A DNA stretch of 22,500 bases, taken from the NCBI GenBank assembly GCA_012295275.1, contig CM022671.1:14224456-14246955 (forward strand). The letters run 5' to 3'. Shown here piece by piece: positions 1 through 8,852 of this stretch. Both the position numbers and the translations under genes were made by a program. Numbering within the stretch: the first letter of the stretch is position 1; each line of letters starts with the position of its first letter. The notes under the pieces were generated by a model. The model was given only the letters and a program-made list of their open reading frames with translations. It ran no database searches and had not been told where the DNA came from. The DNA is from Chrysomallon squamiferum. Lineage: Eukaryota > Mollusca > Gastropoda > Neomphalida > Peltospiridae.

Positions 1-17
1 TTGTAAATTAAAAATGA

Positions 18-51
18 TTTATTTGTTTATTTATTTATTTATTTATCTCTT

Positions 52-84
<33 letters not shown>
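18..84. repeat. (TTTA)n followed by (AT)n microsatellite
   Basis: A TTTA tract (about 18-46) is followed after a few bases by an alternating AT tract (54-84, about 15 units). Both are read directly. They are simple repeats with no coding content. Confidence 0.95.
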
Positions 85-87
<3 letters not shown>

Positions 88-374
88 TTTTTACCGTTTC
101 ATTTAGTCTTTTTTTCAACATCACTCTGTTGGGGCAAATCTAAAAAGTCATAAAAAAGTTTCATAATCAGAAATGTAATGAAAATATTTATACAGGTCTG
201 TTTGAAATAGCGTAACGAATAAATCGAGTTATCTGATTTTCAGATTACCTGAAATCTGTGAAAATGTGGTTGTTACTGAACAGCAAATATAACCGTAACC
301 TTGTTTAATGAACGAAAATTGTTTAAAACCTTCTTTTGTGGGTCGTAGAGTAGAAACATTGTTAAAAATTAGTA
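85..374. other. AT-rich intergenic DNA, nothing recognised
   Basis: About 290 bases of non-repetitive AT-rich sequence. No long open frame, RNA gene or mobile-element signature was seen before the MITE-end fragment that starts at 375. Confidence 0.6.
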
Positions 375-400
375 CAGTCTAAGTATCCCTTATTCGAAAA
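375..400 (+). mobile_element. Fragment of a Tigger-like MITE terminal repeat
   Basis: The stretch begins TACAGTCTAAGTATCCC and continues with a TTATTCGAAA core. This resembles the 5' end of the MITE at 1012-1314 (TACAGGTTGGGAATCC, then a CCCGAAA core). The similarity stops where an AAC/AAT microsatellite begins. I read it as the end of a related element whose interior was lost or displaced by repeat growth. It is short, so chance similarity is not excluded, but two further pieces of the family lie within 1 kb. Confidence 0.5.
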
Positions 401-403
401 AGA

Positions 404-419
404 AACAACAACAATAACA

Positions 420-455
<36 letters not shown>

Positions 456-501
456 TAATAATAATAATAATAATAACAACTACAACAACAACAACAACAA
501 C
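404..501. repeat. Compound (AAC)n/(AAT)n microsatellite
   Basis: AAC units, a long AAT run with one AAAT slip near 451, and a second AAC run. The tract lies directly between two MITE end sequences. Confidence 0.97.
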
Positions 502-505
502 ATCA

Positions 506-783
506 AGAATGAGAATCCCTTATCCGAAATTCTTGAGAGCGGAAGTGATTCGGATTTCTGAATATAATAAGACAGCCTAAGAACAGGATCTAAGTTTAAA
601 AACGAATTCCATTTGTATTTCATTTACAAACAGTCTGCGGGATATTTTGTTAAATAATATTATTAATAATTTTGTGCATAATTATGCAAAACAGTCCGAA
701 AACTTCAAGATTATCACCATTTTTGCTGCTTGGAAAACGTTTCCGATCTGGGAGCTTTTCACATTTCGGAATTTTGAATTCAG
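506..783 (+). mobile_element. Degraded Tigger-like MITE, copy 1
   Basis: This stretch is collinear with the element at 1012-1314. Shared blocks, in order, are an AATCCCTTATCCGAAAT end, a GATTCGGATTTC block, GAATTCCATT followed by a TTTCATTTAC block, a CAGTCTGCGGGAT block, a TTTGTGCA block, an AACAGTCCGA block and a TTGCTGCTTGGAAAA block near the 3' side. The outermost bases of both ends are lost: the left merges into an AAC tract and the right into an ATT tract at 784. No coding capacity is visible. The shared order makes homology to copy 2 convincing; the superfamily call rests on copy 2. Confidence 0.75.
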
Positions 784-784
784 G

Positions 785-815
<31 letters not shown>

Positions 816-883
816 GTAGTAGTAGTAGTAGTAGTAGTAATAATAGTAGTAGTAGTAGGAGGAGTAGTAGTAGTAGTAGTAGT
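784..883. repeat. (ATT)n then degenerate (AGT)n microsatellite
   Basis: An ATT run to about 815 is followed by AGT units interrupted by AAT and AGG. It abuts the right edge of MITE copy 1, as the AAC/AAT tract abuts its left edge. Open frames here encode only poly-Ile, poly-Ser or poly-Val and are artefacts. Confidence 0.95.
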
Positions 884-1011
884 ATACTGTTATCATTATT
901 ATTTAAATTAATTATTTTAATTATTTAATCCATTCTAGCTGCTGCTCTTCGGTACTTGTTTGCTGTCAGTGGGAAGGATCACTGTTATTTAAAATATGAA
1001 ATTATCTGATA

Positions 1012-1314
1012 CAGGTTGGGAATCCTTTACCCGAAATGCCTGGGACCCGAAGCGGTTCGGATTTCGGAATATTTCGGAATATTTTGGATTTTAGAATGTA
1101 AGGAGGTAGCATGAGAATAGAATCTACGTCTAAATGTGAATTCCATTAATTTTTCATTTACAGCTTACAGATAGTCTGCAGGATTTTTAAAATAATATTG
1201 TTTGTGCAAAAAAAGTCCGATTTGTATGTGCAAAAAAGTCCGACAACTGTAAGATACTATTATTTCTGTTGCTCGGAAAAAAATTCGGATTTCGGATAAA
1301 GAATGCTCAACCTG
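1012..1314 (+). mobile_element. Tigger/pogo-like non-autonomous MITE, copy 2, with TA target duplication
   Basis: A 303 bp element bounded by TA on both sides (1010-1011 and 1315-1316). The left end reads CAGGTTGGGAATCC. The right end, on the other strand, reads CAGGTTGAGCATTC. Over the first 26 bases the two ends match at 22. Subterminal CGGATTTCGGA-type motifs occur near both ends. From memory, MER2-class Tigger elements of vertebrates begin CAGTTGAGTATCCCTTATC and share the internal plan of CGGATTT blocks, a CATTTA block and a TTTGTGCA block. TA duplication and CAG termini fit the Tc1/mariner-pogo superfamily. No transposase is encoded, so mobilisation would need a source element elsewhere. 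The family name is from recall and was not searched. Confidence 0.85.
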
Positions 1315-1316
1315 TA

Positions 1317-1730
1317 TAATTGTTTATTCACATACAAATATAAGTTAAACAGCAAAATACGACGATGCTTTCATTTCTATATCTAATTTTTATTTTTATT
1401 ATTATAATTGTTCGAATTATCCTTCTCCCCATCATCATCATTTAAACTATTTTTCTGTATTATTATTTCTTTTCTGATTATCAATTATTCCCGTGGTCTG
1501 CCCTGAATCTTAAACCGCCTTCGTTTTCCCGACGAATTTCTCTTAAATGGAAGAATATTTTCAACGTTTTAACATTTTGCTGTGTCGGGTAATGCGTTAT
1601 AGCCATTAGTTGTTCTTAATTGCATTTATCAAGTGCCTTTCTTTACTCTCTCCGGTGTGCGTTTAAATGGGAAAATAATCGGAAACTATGTTGAACACTT
1701 AATGTTAATTGGGTCTTGATGTTTCTCTTG
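1317..1730. other. AT-rich intergenic DNA
   Basis: Mostly unique AT-rich sequence with short CATCAT and ATTATT stretches around 1398-1470. No gene, RNA or element was recognised. Confidence 0.6.
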
Positions 1731-1905
1731 CTTCCTGCGCCACCTCCGAAATCTCGCGAGATTCCACCGGTTTGCACGTGAAGGGTGGTATCCAGGCCTT
1801 TGCGGAACCGCCATTACAGTCAAATCTCGTGTGACTTAGCGCATCCGAGTCGCCGAGACATAACACGAGCCCGTGCAACATGGCTGCATTTTTATCTTTC
1901 ACGTA
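1731..1905. other. CpG-bearing, GC-richer segment; possible promoter or conserved element
   Basis: This stretch is clearly richer in GC and CpG than its surroundings. It contains the palindrome ATCTCGCGAGAT (1751-1762), a CACGTG E-box (1775-1780) and a CAACATGGCTGC motif (1877-1888) that resembles a YY1 site or start-codon context. The ATG there opens only eight codons before a stop. Open frames on both strands are short and have no recognisable protein family. A promoter or regulatory role is inference from motif content only. Confidence 0.3.
1752..1761. promoter_or_regulatory. TCTCGCGAGA palindrome
   Basis: The perfect 10 bp palindrome TCTCGCGAGA extends to a 12 bp palindrome with flanking A and T. 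In vertebrates this motif is known as a promoter element bound by Kaiso/ZBTB33-type factors. It is rare by chance in AT-rich DNA. Function here is unproven. Confidence 0.3.
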
Positions 1906-1999
1906 AATGGATTTTTCAACAGTACATTTTAACGGTGAATGCTAATGATGAAATATTATTCTCACTTGAGACAGTTAATGAAGCGGAATGCCATGAGTT

Positions 2000-2149
2000 A
2001 AAAAAAAAAAAAAAAAAAAAAAAACTGAAATATTTCAAACAAAACACTATGGAGACAACAGCTATGGAGGTCCTTTTTAATATGTGTGTTTTTAATCCAC
2101 AGCTCTTTTTTTTTTTTTCTCTCTCTTTTTTTTTTTTTTTTTTTTTTTT
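2000..2149. repeat. Poly(A) run and poly(T) runs in inverted arrangement
   Basis: A run of 25 A (2000-2024) is followed about 80 bp later by T runs at 2106-2118 and 2126-2149, separated by CTCTCTC. The A and T runs are complementary and could fold back with a loop of about 80-100 bases. Lysine- and phenylalanine-rich open frames across this stretch are repeat translations. Confidence 0.9.
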
Positions 2150-2278
2150 GTTGCTGTAAAATTTTAAATTGCAGTTCATTAAGTATCTATATCAGAAAGA
2201 AATTCTTACACTGACATATTAAGGTGAATGATTAATTTTTAACGTTTTACTTTTCACAAGCTACACTTTTACTGTGCA

Positions 2279-2460
2279 AGTGACTCGCTCAGTTGTGTCG
2301 TTATAAATGAAAGGGTCCCGAGTTCGTGTTTCGGTCAAAAAGCTAAACTGCATCCATGTTTAATTTTCATATTTATTTAATTTTTATGGTCGTGTTTGTC
2401 GTTCGAACCACATTTGGAACCATAACGGGACAGATTAAATAAATATATATATATATATTT
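2279..2460 (+). mobile_element. Possible tRNA-derived SINE remnant
   Basis: The head (2281-2337) resembles a degraded tRNA. An A-box-like GACTCGCTCAGTTG lies about 35 bases before a B-box-like CCCGAGTTCGTGTTTCGG. The block resembles the GAGTTCGA-type head of tRNA-derived SINEs common in molluscs. The downstream body is AT-rich and ends in an AAATAAATATATAT simple tail near 2437-2460, as SINEs often do. The anticodon arm is not well formed, so this is not a functional tRNA. No second full copy in the window confirms the family. Confidence 0.35.
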
Positions 2461-2628
2461 ATTATAATTTTTAAATTTGTGTTAAAGAATGGAGATTTTT
2501 AATTTTGTAACCCATAAAACTTTGTTGGCACTTTGTTCAAAGATCGAATCAAAACATTCAGTATTTCGGTATACATTTTTAAAAAGAAATGAGTTTCATT
2601 GTAACGTTTTTAAATAAAATAAACAACA

Positions 2629-2645
2629 ACAACAAATAATAATAA

Positions 2646-2676
<31 letters not shown>

Positions 2677-2735
2677 AAGAAGAAGAAGAAGAAGAAGAAG
2701 AAGAAGAAGAAGAAAGAAAGAAAGAAAGAAAGAAA
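2629..2735 (+). repeat. (AAC)(AAT)(AAG)n(AAAG)n compound repeat
   Basis: Short AAC and AAT runs lead into about 22 uninterrupted AAG units (2648-2714) and then AAAG units to 2735. The plus strand is pure purine for almost 90 bases. GAA/TTC tracts of this kind are known to form triplexes. Serine- and leucine-rich open frames on the other strand are repeat translations. Confidence 0.97.
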
Positions 2736-3125
2736 AACGCACTAACAACAATAACAAAAAAATAATAATAATAAAAAGAAAATAAAAGAAAATAAAATAA
2801 ATAAAAGAAAAGCAAGGAAAACTGGTAGGCACGGGAAAAGAGATGTTTGAGTCTTTGCTGTTCAGACTTACGAGTAATTCTTATTTCAGAACATCTGATT
2901 TGTACACGTGCTGTTTATCTTGTGTGACTGATATAAATTACCATTCATTTCTTTATAGAGGTAACTGTTCAGAAAACACGTGTTTCAATAGCATCACATT
3001 ACGTGTTTTCTTGCCAGTACAACACTAACTCAGATCTTCTTTTATAAGTAAGTTCAGTTTTTTGTGTCTGTGTTTTCTTTCTCTAATTAGTTACAGTTGT
3101 TTTCCTTCTTCTGTTTCTTCTTCCA

Positions 3126-3127
<2 letters not shown>
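2736..3127. other. Largely unique AT-rich DNA
   Basis: The stretch starts with an A-rich part (to about 2820) and then becomes more complex. It contains two CACGTG sites, at 2905-2910 and within the palindrome AAACACGTGTTT (2974-2985). A 61-codon frame at 2843-3028 resembles no family I know and is likely chance. Confidence 0.5.

Positions 3128-3182
<55 letters not shown>
3128..3182. repeat. (ATT)n microsatellite
   Basis: About 18 uninterrupted ATT units. Confidence 0.97.
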
Positions 3183-3386
3183 TTTGAAGTAATAGTTGTT
3201 GTAGCAGTAATAATAAAAGTAATAACAATATTGTGTTATTGTTTTTTAAGGTGTTGTATTTTTCTTTTCGCTGTCAGTTTATAAAACTGTAATTTTCTTG
3301 TTTTTCTAACTTATTTATATTTTAATGGGTATTTCTGCTTCATCTTCTCTTCTTTTTTAATTCTTTTTTTTCTCTTTCTTTAATAA
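3183..3386. other. AT-rich intergenic DNA
   Basis: T-rich, low-complexity sequence with no recognisable feature between the ATT tract and the tandem array. Confidence 0.5.
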
Positions 3387-3986
3387 AAATGTATTTCATT
3401 TAATATTAATTATTTATTATCAATAATAATATTCAATAACGTTTAAAAAACATATAATAACAAATAACTGAAAGAATAATTTTTAAAATGCATTTCATTT
3501 AATATTAATTATTAATTATTATTAATAATATTCAAGAACGTTTTAAAAAAATATAGAAACAAATAACTGAGAGAATAATTTTAAAAAATGTATTTCATTT
3601 ACTATTAATAATAATATTATTTATTAATTATTAATAATAATATTCAAGAACGTTTTAAAAAAATATAGAAACAAATAACAAAGAATAATTTGTTAAAAAT
3701 GTATTTCATTTAATATTAATAATAATATTGTTTATTAATTATTAATAATAATATTCAAGAACTTAAAAATAAATATAGAAACAAATAACTGAAAGAATAA
3801 TTTAAAAAAATGTATTTCATTGAATATTAATAATAATATTATTATTTATTATTAATAATAATATGATTATTTATTAATAATAATAATATAATTTATTAAT
3901 TATTAATAATAACATAATTTATAATTATTAATAATAACATTCAAGAACGTTTTCAAAACAGTATAAAAAGAAATAACTGAAAAACA
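3387..3986 (+). repeat. Five-copy AT-rich tandem repeat, unit about 100-110 bp
   Basis: Units begin at the motif ATGTATTTCATT or ATGCATTTCATT at 3389, 3488, 3588, 3699 and 3810. Each carries, in order, that motif, an ATTAATAATAAT palindromic block, ATTCAAGAACGTTTT, a run of A, AGAAACAAATAACTGA and GAATAATTT. Unit lengths are 99, 100, 111 and 111 bp. The last is expanded to about 175 bp by extra ATTAATAATAAT segments. Units 3 and 4 are the most alike. The CAAGAACG-type core anchors the alignment. There is no coding potential. Confidence 0.9.
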
Positions 3987-3990
3987 AGTC

Positions 3991-5118
<1,128 letters not shown>

Positions 5119-5137
5119 TATTATTATATATATATAT

Positions 5138-5177
5138 ATAATTATTATATAAGAATCCTGACTTATATAATAATTAT
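5138..5177. repeat. Perfect inverted repeat, 16 bp arms, 8 bp spacer
   Basis: The left arm ATAATTATTATATAAG (5138-5153) and right arm CTTATATAATAATTAT (5162-5177) are exact reverse complements around AATCCTGA. It directly follows a TA tract and is a strong cruciform or RNA-hairpin candidate. Confidence 0.9.
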
Positions 5178-5262
5178 TTTAGTAATTTAACTAATATCAG
5201 TATTATCTAATATTTAATAAATAAATATAAAAGATGCAAAAACTATGTTTCTATAACTGTTT

Positions 5263-5375
5263 ATGTACTACTACCACCACTACTACTTCTACTATTACCA
5301 CTACTGGTACAATAACAACTACTACTTTACTACTACTACTAAATAAATAAATAAATAAAATAAAATAAAATAATG
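5263..5375. repeat. Degenerate (ACT)n followed by (AAAT)n
   Basis: ACT/ACC/ACA trinucleotides with many substitutions (about 5263-5340) are followed by AAAT units (to about 5375). It is similar in style to the imperfect ACT/AGT tracts elsewhere in the window. Confidence 0.8.
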
Positions 5376-5560
5376 TTAACAGCAATTAAGTGTATAAACA
5401 CACACAGAAGTAATTGCATAAAATTTTAATTAAAAATTATTCTTTCAATTGTAACACTGATTTTTATGTTTTTACTATACTTATTTCTAATTTAATTCTC
5501 TGTTTATATTGTGAATATTTCTGCTGTTATTCTGTTACAAACAGCCACGTATTCTTTTCA
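5376..5560. other. AT-rich DNA
   Basis: No recognisable feature. A long frame starting at 5414 reads through the following T and GT tracts and is an artefact. Confidence 0.5.
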
Positions 5561-5725
5561 TTTTTTTTTTTTTTTTTTTTTTTTCAAAATTATTTTCTTT
5601 ATTTCTTTATTTATATTTGTGTGTGTGTGTGTGTGTGTGTGTGTTTGAGTGTGTGTATGGGTGTGTGTGTGTTTGTGTGTGTTTTGTATGTGTGTGTGTG
5701 TATGTGTGTGTGTTTGTGTGTGTGG
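5561..5725. repeat. Poly(T) run and interrupted (GT)n tract
   Basis: A run of 24 T (5561-5584) is followed by a GT-rich stretch from about 5619 to 5725, interrupted by TTTG, ATGG and TATG. The GT part is a Z-DNA-type alternating purine-pyrimidine repeat. Confidence 0.95.
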
Positions 5726-6133
5726 ACTTTTTATAAAAGTTATATTTTTCTGAGACATCATCGCAGCATTCAGATACCTCGTGTTATTTGGGAGCTACCC
5801 ATATTGTGAGAACGAACAATTATTTAACGGTTTTCATATTCACGTGGGCGGAACGCCACACCAGAATTCTGTATTAATGGTAATCGCACTACAATATGAT
5901 AGTCCCCTGGTGAATTACCCGTGCACGCTGAGCTCCAGATACGCCTCTTTCAGTTACAACACCACGCCCAGGGCAGGGAACAAAGATTTCAGACTGCAGA
6001 AAGGAACGATGATTCAAAAATAATGCGAGCACTCTCTCGTGATCCCCAGTCTAAAGTTACAGTCCGTGTTCAGCCGAAACAACTGTTATACTTGAAATTT
6101 ATTCTTAAAGCCGTAGCTGATTAGTACTGTGTT
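5726..6133. other. Unique DNA of normal complexity
   Basis: About 400 bases of unique sequence with higher GC in 5840-6010 and a CACGTG at 5841-5846. Two overlapping open frames (5781-6023 and 5921-6124) are not recognisable as proteins. The longer depends on a GTG start, so I do not call a gene. The segment ends at a 17-base A run (6134-6150). Confidence 0.45.
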
Positions 6134-6331
6134 AAAAAAAAAAAAAAAAACAGATTCTTAATTAATGCAGTTCATTGATTATAAAAGTATACATAAGAAT
6201 GCCTTGAAAATAATATTCGACTTCTTAAATGGAAATGTATTTATTTATTTACGTATATGTTTGTTTTAACTGTCGACGTTATTAATATTATTATTTGATT
6301 ATAATAACAATAGAAGCATGTTTAATAATAT

Positions 6332-6368
6332 AAATAATAATAATAATAATGTCGACAATGTGTGTGTG

Positions 6369-6411
<43 letters not shown>
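6332..6411. repeat. (AAT)n, (GT)n and (GA)n simple repeats
   Basis: A short AAT run is followed after a short gap by a GT tract (about 6359-6402) and five GA units. Confidence 0.93.
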
Positions 6412-6534
6412 TTAAATGTTAGCAACAACTGTTACAGTAATAATAAATAAACTGAGATTTTTCAAAAGTGTATTGTTTTCTTTGTTTTATATTGATGAAA
6501 GTGGTCTTTAGATGCTCGTTGTCACTACAATTAC

Positions 6535-6670
6535 CACTAAGACTACAACTTCTACTACTAGTGTTACCACCACTAGTACTTGTTACTGCCACTATTACAA
6601 CACACCATAACAAACACTGCAAGCTATTAGCAGTCGATGCACGTACTGCTGTTACAACTGCTCTTACTGC
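6535..6670. repeat. Degenerate (ACT)n tract
   Basis: Imperfect ACT/ACA/ACC trinucleotides with many substitutions, grading into normal sequence. Threonine-, leucine- and valine-rich frames here are repeat translations. Confidence 0.65.
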
Positions 6671-6822
6671 TGTAAAAAAAAACATCATCATCGTTAGCAC
6701 GTGAATACCGGTTTGTTACTTTTCTGTTGTCCAAACTACGATTAATAATTACAGTTATTGTCAGTTACTATAATTACTGTTATCCTTACAAAAACAACCT
6801 TCGCTACAACTGTTACTGTCCG

Positions 6823-6853
<31 letters not shown>

Positions 6854-6956
6854 GTCATCGTCATCGACATCACAATAATAATAATAATAATAAAAAAAAT
6901 AAAAATAATAATAATAATAATAATAATATTCATATTCATATTCATATTCATATTTA

Positions 6957-7005
<49 letters not shown>
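6823..7005. repeat. Compound (CAT)n-(AAT)n-(ATTCAT)n-(ATT)n array
   Basis: CAT units with CGT interruptions (6823-6869) pass into AAT units interrupted by A runs (about 6874-6929). About four ATTCAT hexamers (6928-6958) follow, then about 16 ATT units (6958-7005). The AAT and ATT arms are complementary. The long frames across this stretch are repeat translations. Confidence 0.97.
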
Positions 7006-7007
<2 letters not shown>

Positions 7008-7341
7008 ACAAAAATAGGCAGGTAGACTTTTCCCCTCTGTTTCTCTTTCTCAGCTTAATATAAATGGAAATAACTGCCACATCGGCTACTGTTTTTGCTT
7101 TGGTTACTAATGTATACTTTCAACATAAATGTATTTCACAGAACAACAGTTACAATCTAATATGCACAAAACTAACAAATTACATTTTATTCATTAAAAA
7201 GAAGAAGAAGAAAAAGAAAAAAACCCTCGAACATGCACGAGAATTTGAAATTATTAGTCAAACACGTGTTTTCTTTCTGTACTAATATATAAATGTCACT
7301 ATTTTTAAGGCCGAGACAACATGCTGAACGTTTGAAAAAGA

Positions 7342-7345
<4 letters not shown>
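7006..7345. other. AT-rich DNA with a short (AAG)n run
   Basis: Unique sequence with an AAG/AAAAG run near 7196-7225 and the palindrome AAACACGTGTTT at 7260-7271. No gene was recognised. Confidence 0.5.

Positions 7346-7430
<85 letters not shown>
7346..7430. repeat. (GA)n microsatellite, about 42 units
   Basis: An uninterrupted GA tract of 85 bp on the plus strand. It has the opposite strand orientation to the CT tracts at 4397, 10988 and 21315. Confidence 0.98.
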
Positions 7431-7432
<2 letters not shown>

Positions 7433-7548
7433 GCTGTTGTGACACTATTTGTCATTATGAAATGATGAATTGAAAACAAAACTGATAACGTCGGCACAGC
7501 GTACAAATACAGACATACAAATAAATCAGTTTCTGATCTGACAGTAAC

Positions 7549-7690
7549 GATTCATCGATGATCGCTGGGGGTGACCACAGAGCCGCACGACCCAAGCCGC
7601 GAAACGTCACCGTACGTCTGCACGGCGCGTGCCGCACGTGCCAAGTTCGGTGCGGATCGCGGCTTTCCGGAGATGACAACGATGATAAAT
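7549..7690. other. Small CpG-dense island
   Basis: About 20 CpG dinucleotides fall in about 140 bp, against almost none in the surrounding kilobases. It includes a CACGTG at 7635-7640. Two minus-strand frames of 81 and 62 codons cross it but their products are not recognisable. It could be a short unmethylated island, a promoter or part of an exon. The sequence alone does not decide. Confidence 0.4.
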
Positions 7691-7826
7691 AGAAGCGCAA
7701 TGTGCTGATTTAATGCTAAATGATTGTTTGCTTTATACACATCTGTGACTTGTGATTCAACACTTGCTACCTGTTTGGGTTACTATGGTAATCTGCTCTT
7801 CGTTTACATAAATAAAGAATGTAATT

Positions 7827-7853
<27 letters not shown>
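7827..7853. repeat. (AC)n microsatellite
   Basis: About 13 uninterrupted AC units. Confidence 0.95.
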
Positions 7854-7858
<5 letters not shown>

Positions 7859-8296
7859 AGAACAAATACACGAATATAAGGTAAATTTAAATGAATAATC
7901 TAATTAAACAAAATAAAAATGTAACAGTTTTTGACATTATTCTTTAGGTAATTTAACAGTTTTATTAAACTTTTGTACTATTGTTATAATTATAATTATA
8001 ATAATTATTATTATTAATATTATTATTATTTTTATTATTATTATTTAACAAAATCCGACAGATTAATGCAAATATTGTAATGGAGGTTGTGATATTTTTT
8101 TTAAAAAGGTGTTATCTACGTCTGTCGTTTGAAAAGTTTGTGAAGAAGAAAAAACTGTGTAATTATAAAAATCTTAAAATTACACGAATTATTTATTTTA
8201 TATTACCTTTCATAAGCATCATAATTATCATCAGCATTTTTACCACTATATTAGCATCACATTAATAATATTGTTGTTGTAGCTGTTCTTTCATTG
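7854..8296. other. AT-rich DNA
   Basis: Low-complexity AT-rich sequence including an interrupted ATT/AAT stretch at about 7985-8046. No gene or element was recognised. Confidence 0.55.
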
Positions 8297-8373
8297 TTAT
8301 TATTATTAGTAGTTGTAGTAGGAGTAGGAGTAGTAGTGGTAGTAGTAATACTAGTAATAGTGGTAGTAAAAGT
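8297..8373. repeat. Degenerate (AGT)n tract
   Basis: AGT, AGG, GGT and AAT trinucleotides in an imperfect series. It is the strand counterpart of the degenerate ACT tracts. Confidence 0.75.
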
Positions 8374-8564
8374 ACAGTTTTATCTTCGTTGAGAAGTCCT
8401 CAGTGTTTTTTAAGAAACTATGTCAACGCCGTTACGTAAAATATTACTAAAAAAGAAAAAGAACATAAAAAAAATGATGTGCGTGACCATGATGTTGAGA
8501 TGACTGACAAGTATATTAATAATCGCATGTTTGGGTTTCGTTCATAAATGAGTTTATCAATTAA

Positions 8565-8620
8565 AGTTGGCAGAGGTGTTGGCCATTTTCATTTATAAAT
8601 GAAAACCGGGTTCACCGTTT
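8565..8620 (+). other. tRNA-like module with embedded 20 bp palindrome
   Basis: An A-box-like TGGCAGAGGTGTTGG and a B-box-like CCGGGTTCACCG stand about 35 bases apart. Between them lies the perfect palindrome TTTTCATTTATAAATGAAAA (8586-8605). The block TTATAAATGAAA followed by GGGTC/GGGTTC also occurs in the tRNA-like head at 2301-2325, hinting at a shared SINE family. The palindrome is not a normal anticodon arm, so a tRNA gene is excluded. Confidence 0.3.
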
Positions 8621-8791
8621 GGTTTCTGAGAGAAACTGTGACAGGAAATCATTACGAAGTAACACCTTCAGAAGAGGATATGAAACGCATATGAATAACA
8701 TGCAAATTTCATCGCGAATGCCAAATAATCGACGTTTATAAATCGTCACCTGAAAGTTTCTCTTCGTGCTTCTGCGACGGAGTTGTTCCCC

Positions 8792-8814
8792 TTAAGGTTT
8801 CATCCAAACCTTAA
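8792..8814. other. Perfect 9 bp stem-loop
   Basis: TTAAGGTTT and AAACCTTAA are exact reverse complements around the 5-base loop CATCC. It lies in unique sequence about 40 bp past the 3' end of the reverse-strand ORF. It could be a DNA cruciform or RNA hairpin. Role unknown. Confidence 0.6.
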
Positions 8815-8852
8815 TTCAATGAAACGTTGTGTGATTATTGAAGCTTGACGAG

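Noticed and set aside
647-928. Open frames with poly-Ile, poly-Ser or poly-Val stretches
   Set aside because: They are translations of ATT and AGT tracts and a degraded MITE, not proteins.
1705-1902. 65-codon reverse frame in the CpG-bearing segment
   Set aside because: It starts at a non-ATG codon, is short and has no recognisable protein. CpG-rich DNA lacks AT-rich stops, so open frames are expected.
2281-2337. Functional tRNA gene
   Set aside because: A- and B-box-like motifs are present, but the acceptor and anticodon stems do not form. A SINE remnant is more likely.
2579-2832. Reverse-strand serine- and leucine-rich frames
   Set aside because: They are produced by the AAG/AAAG repeat.
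6727-7080. Frames with poly-His, poly-Asn and poly-Ile
   Set aside because: They are translations of the compound CAT/AAT/ATT array in several frames on both strands.
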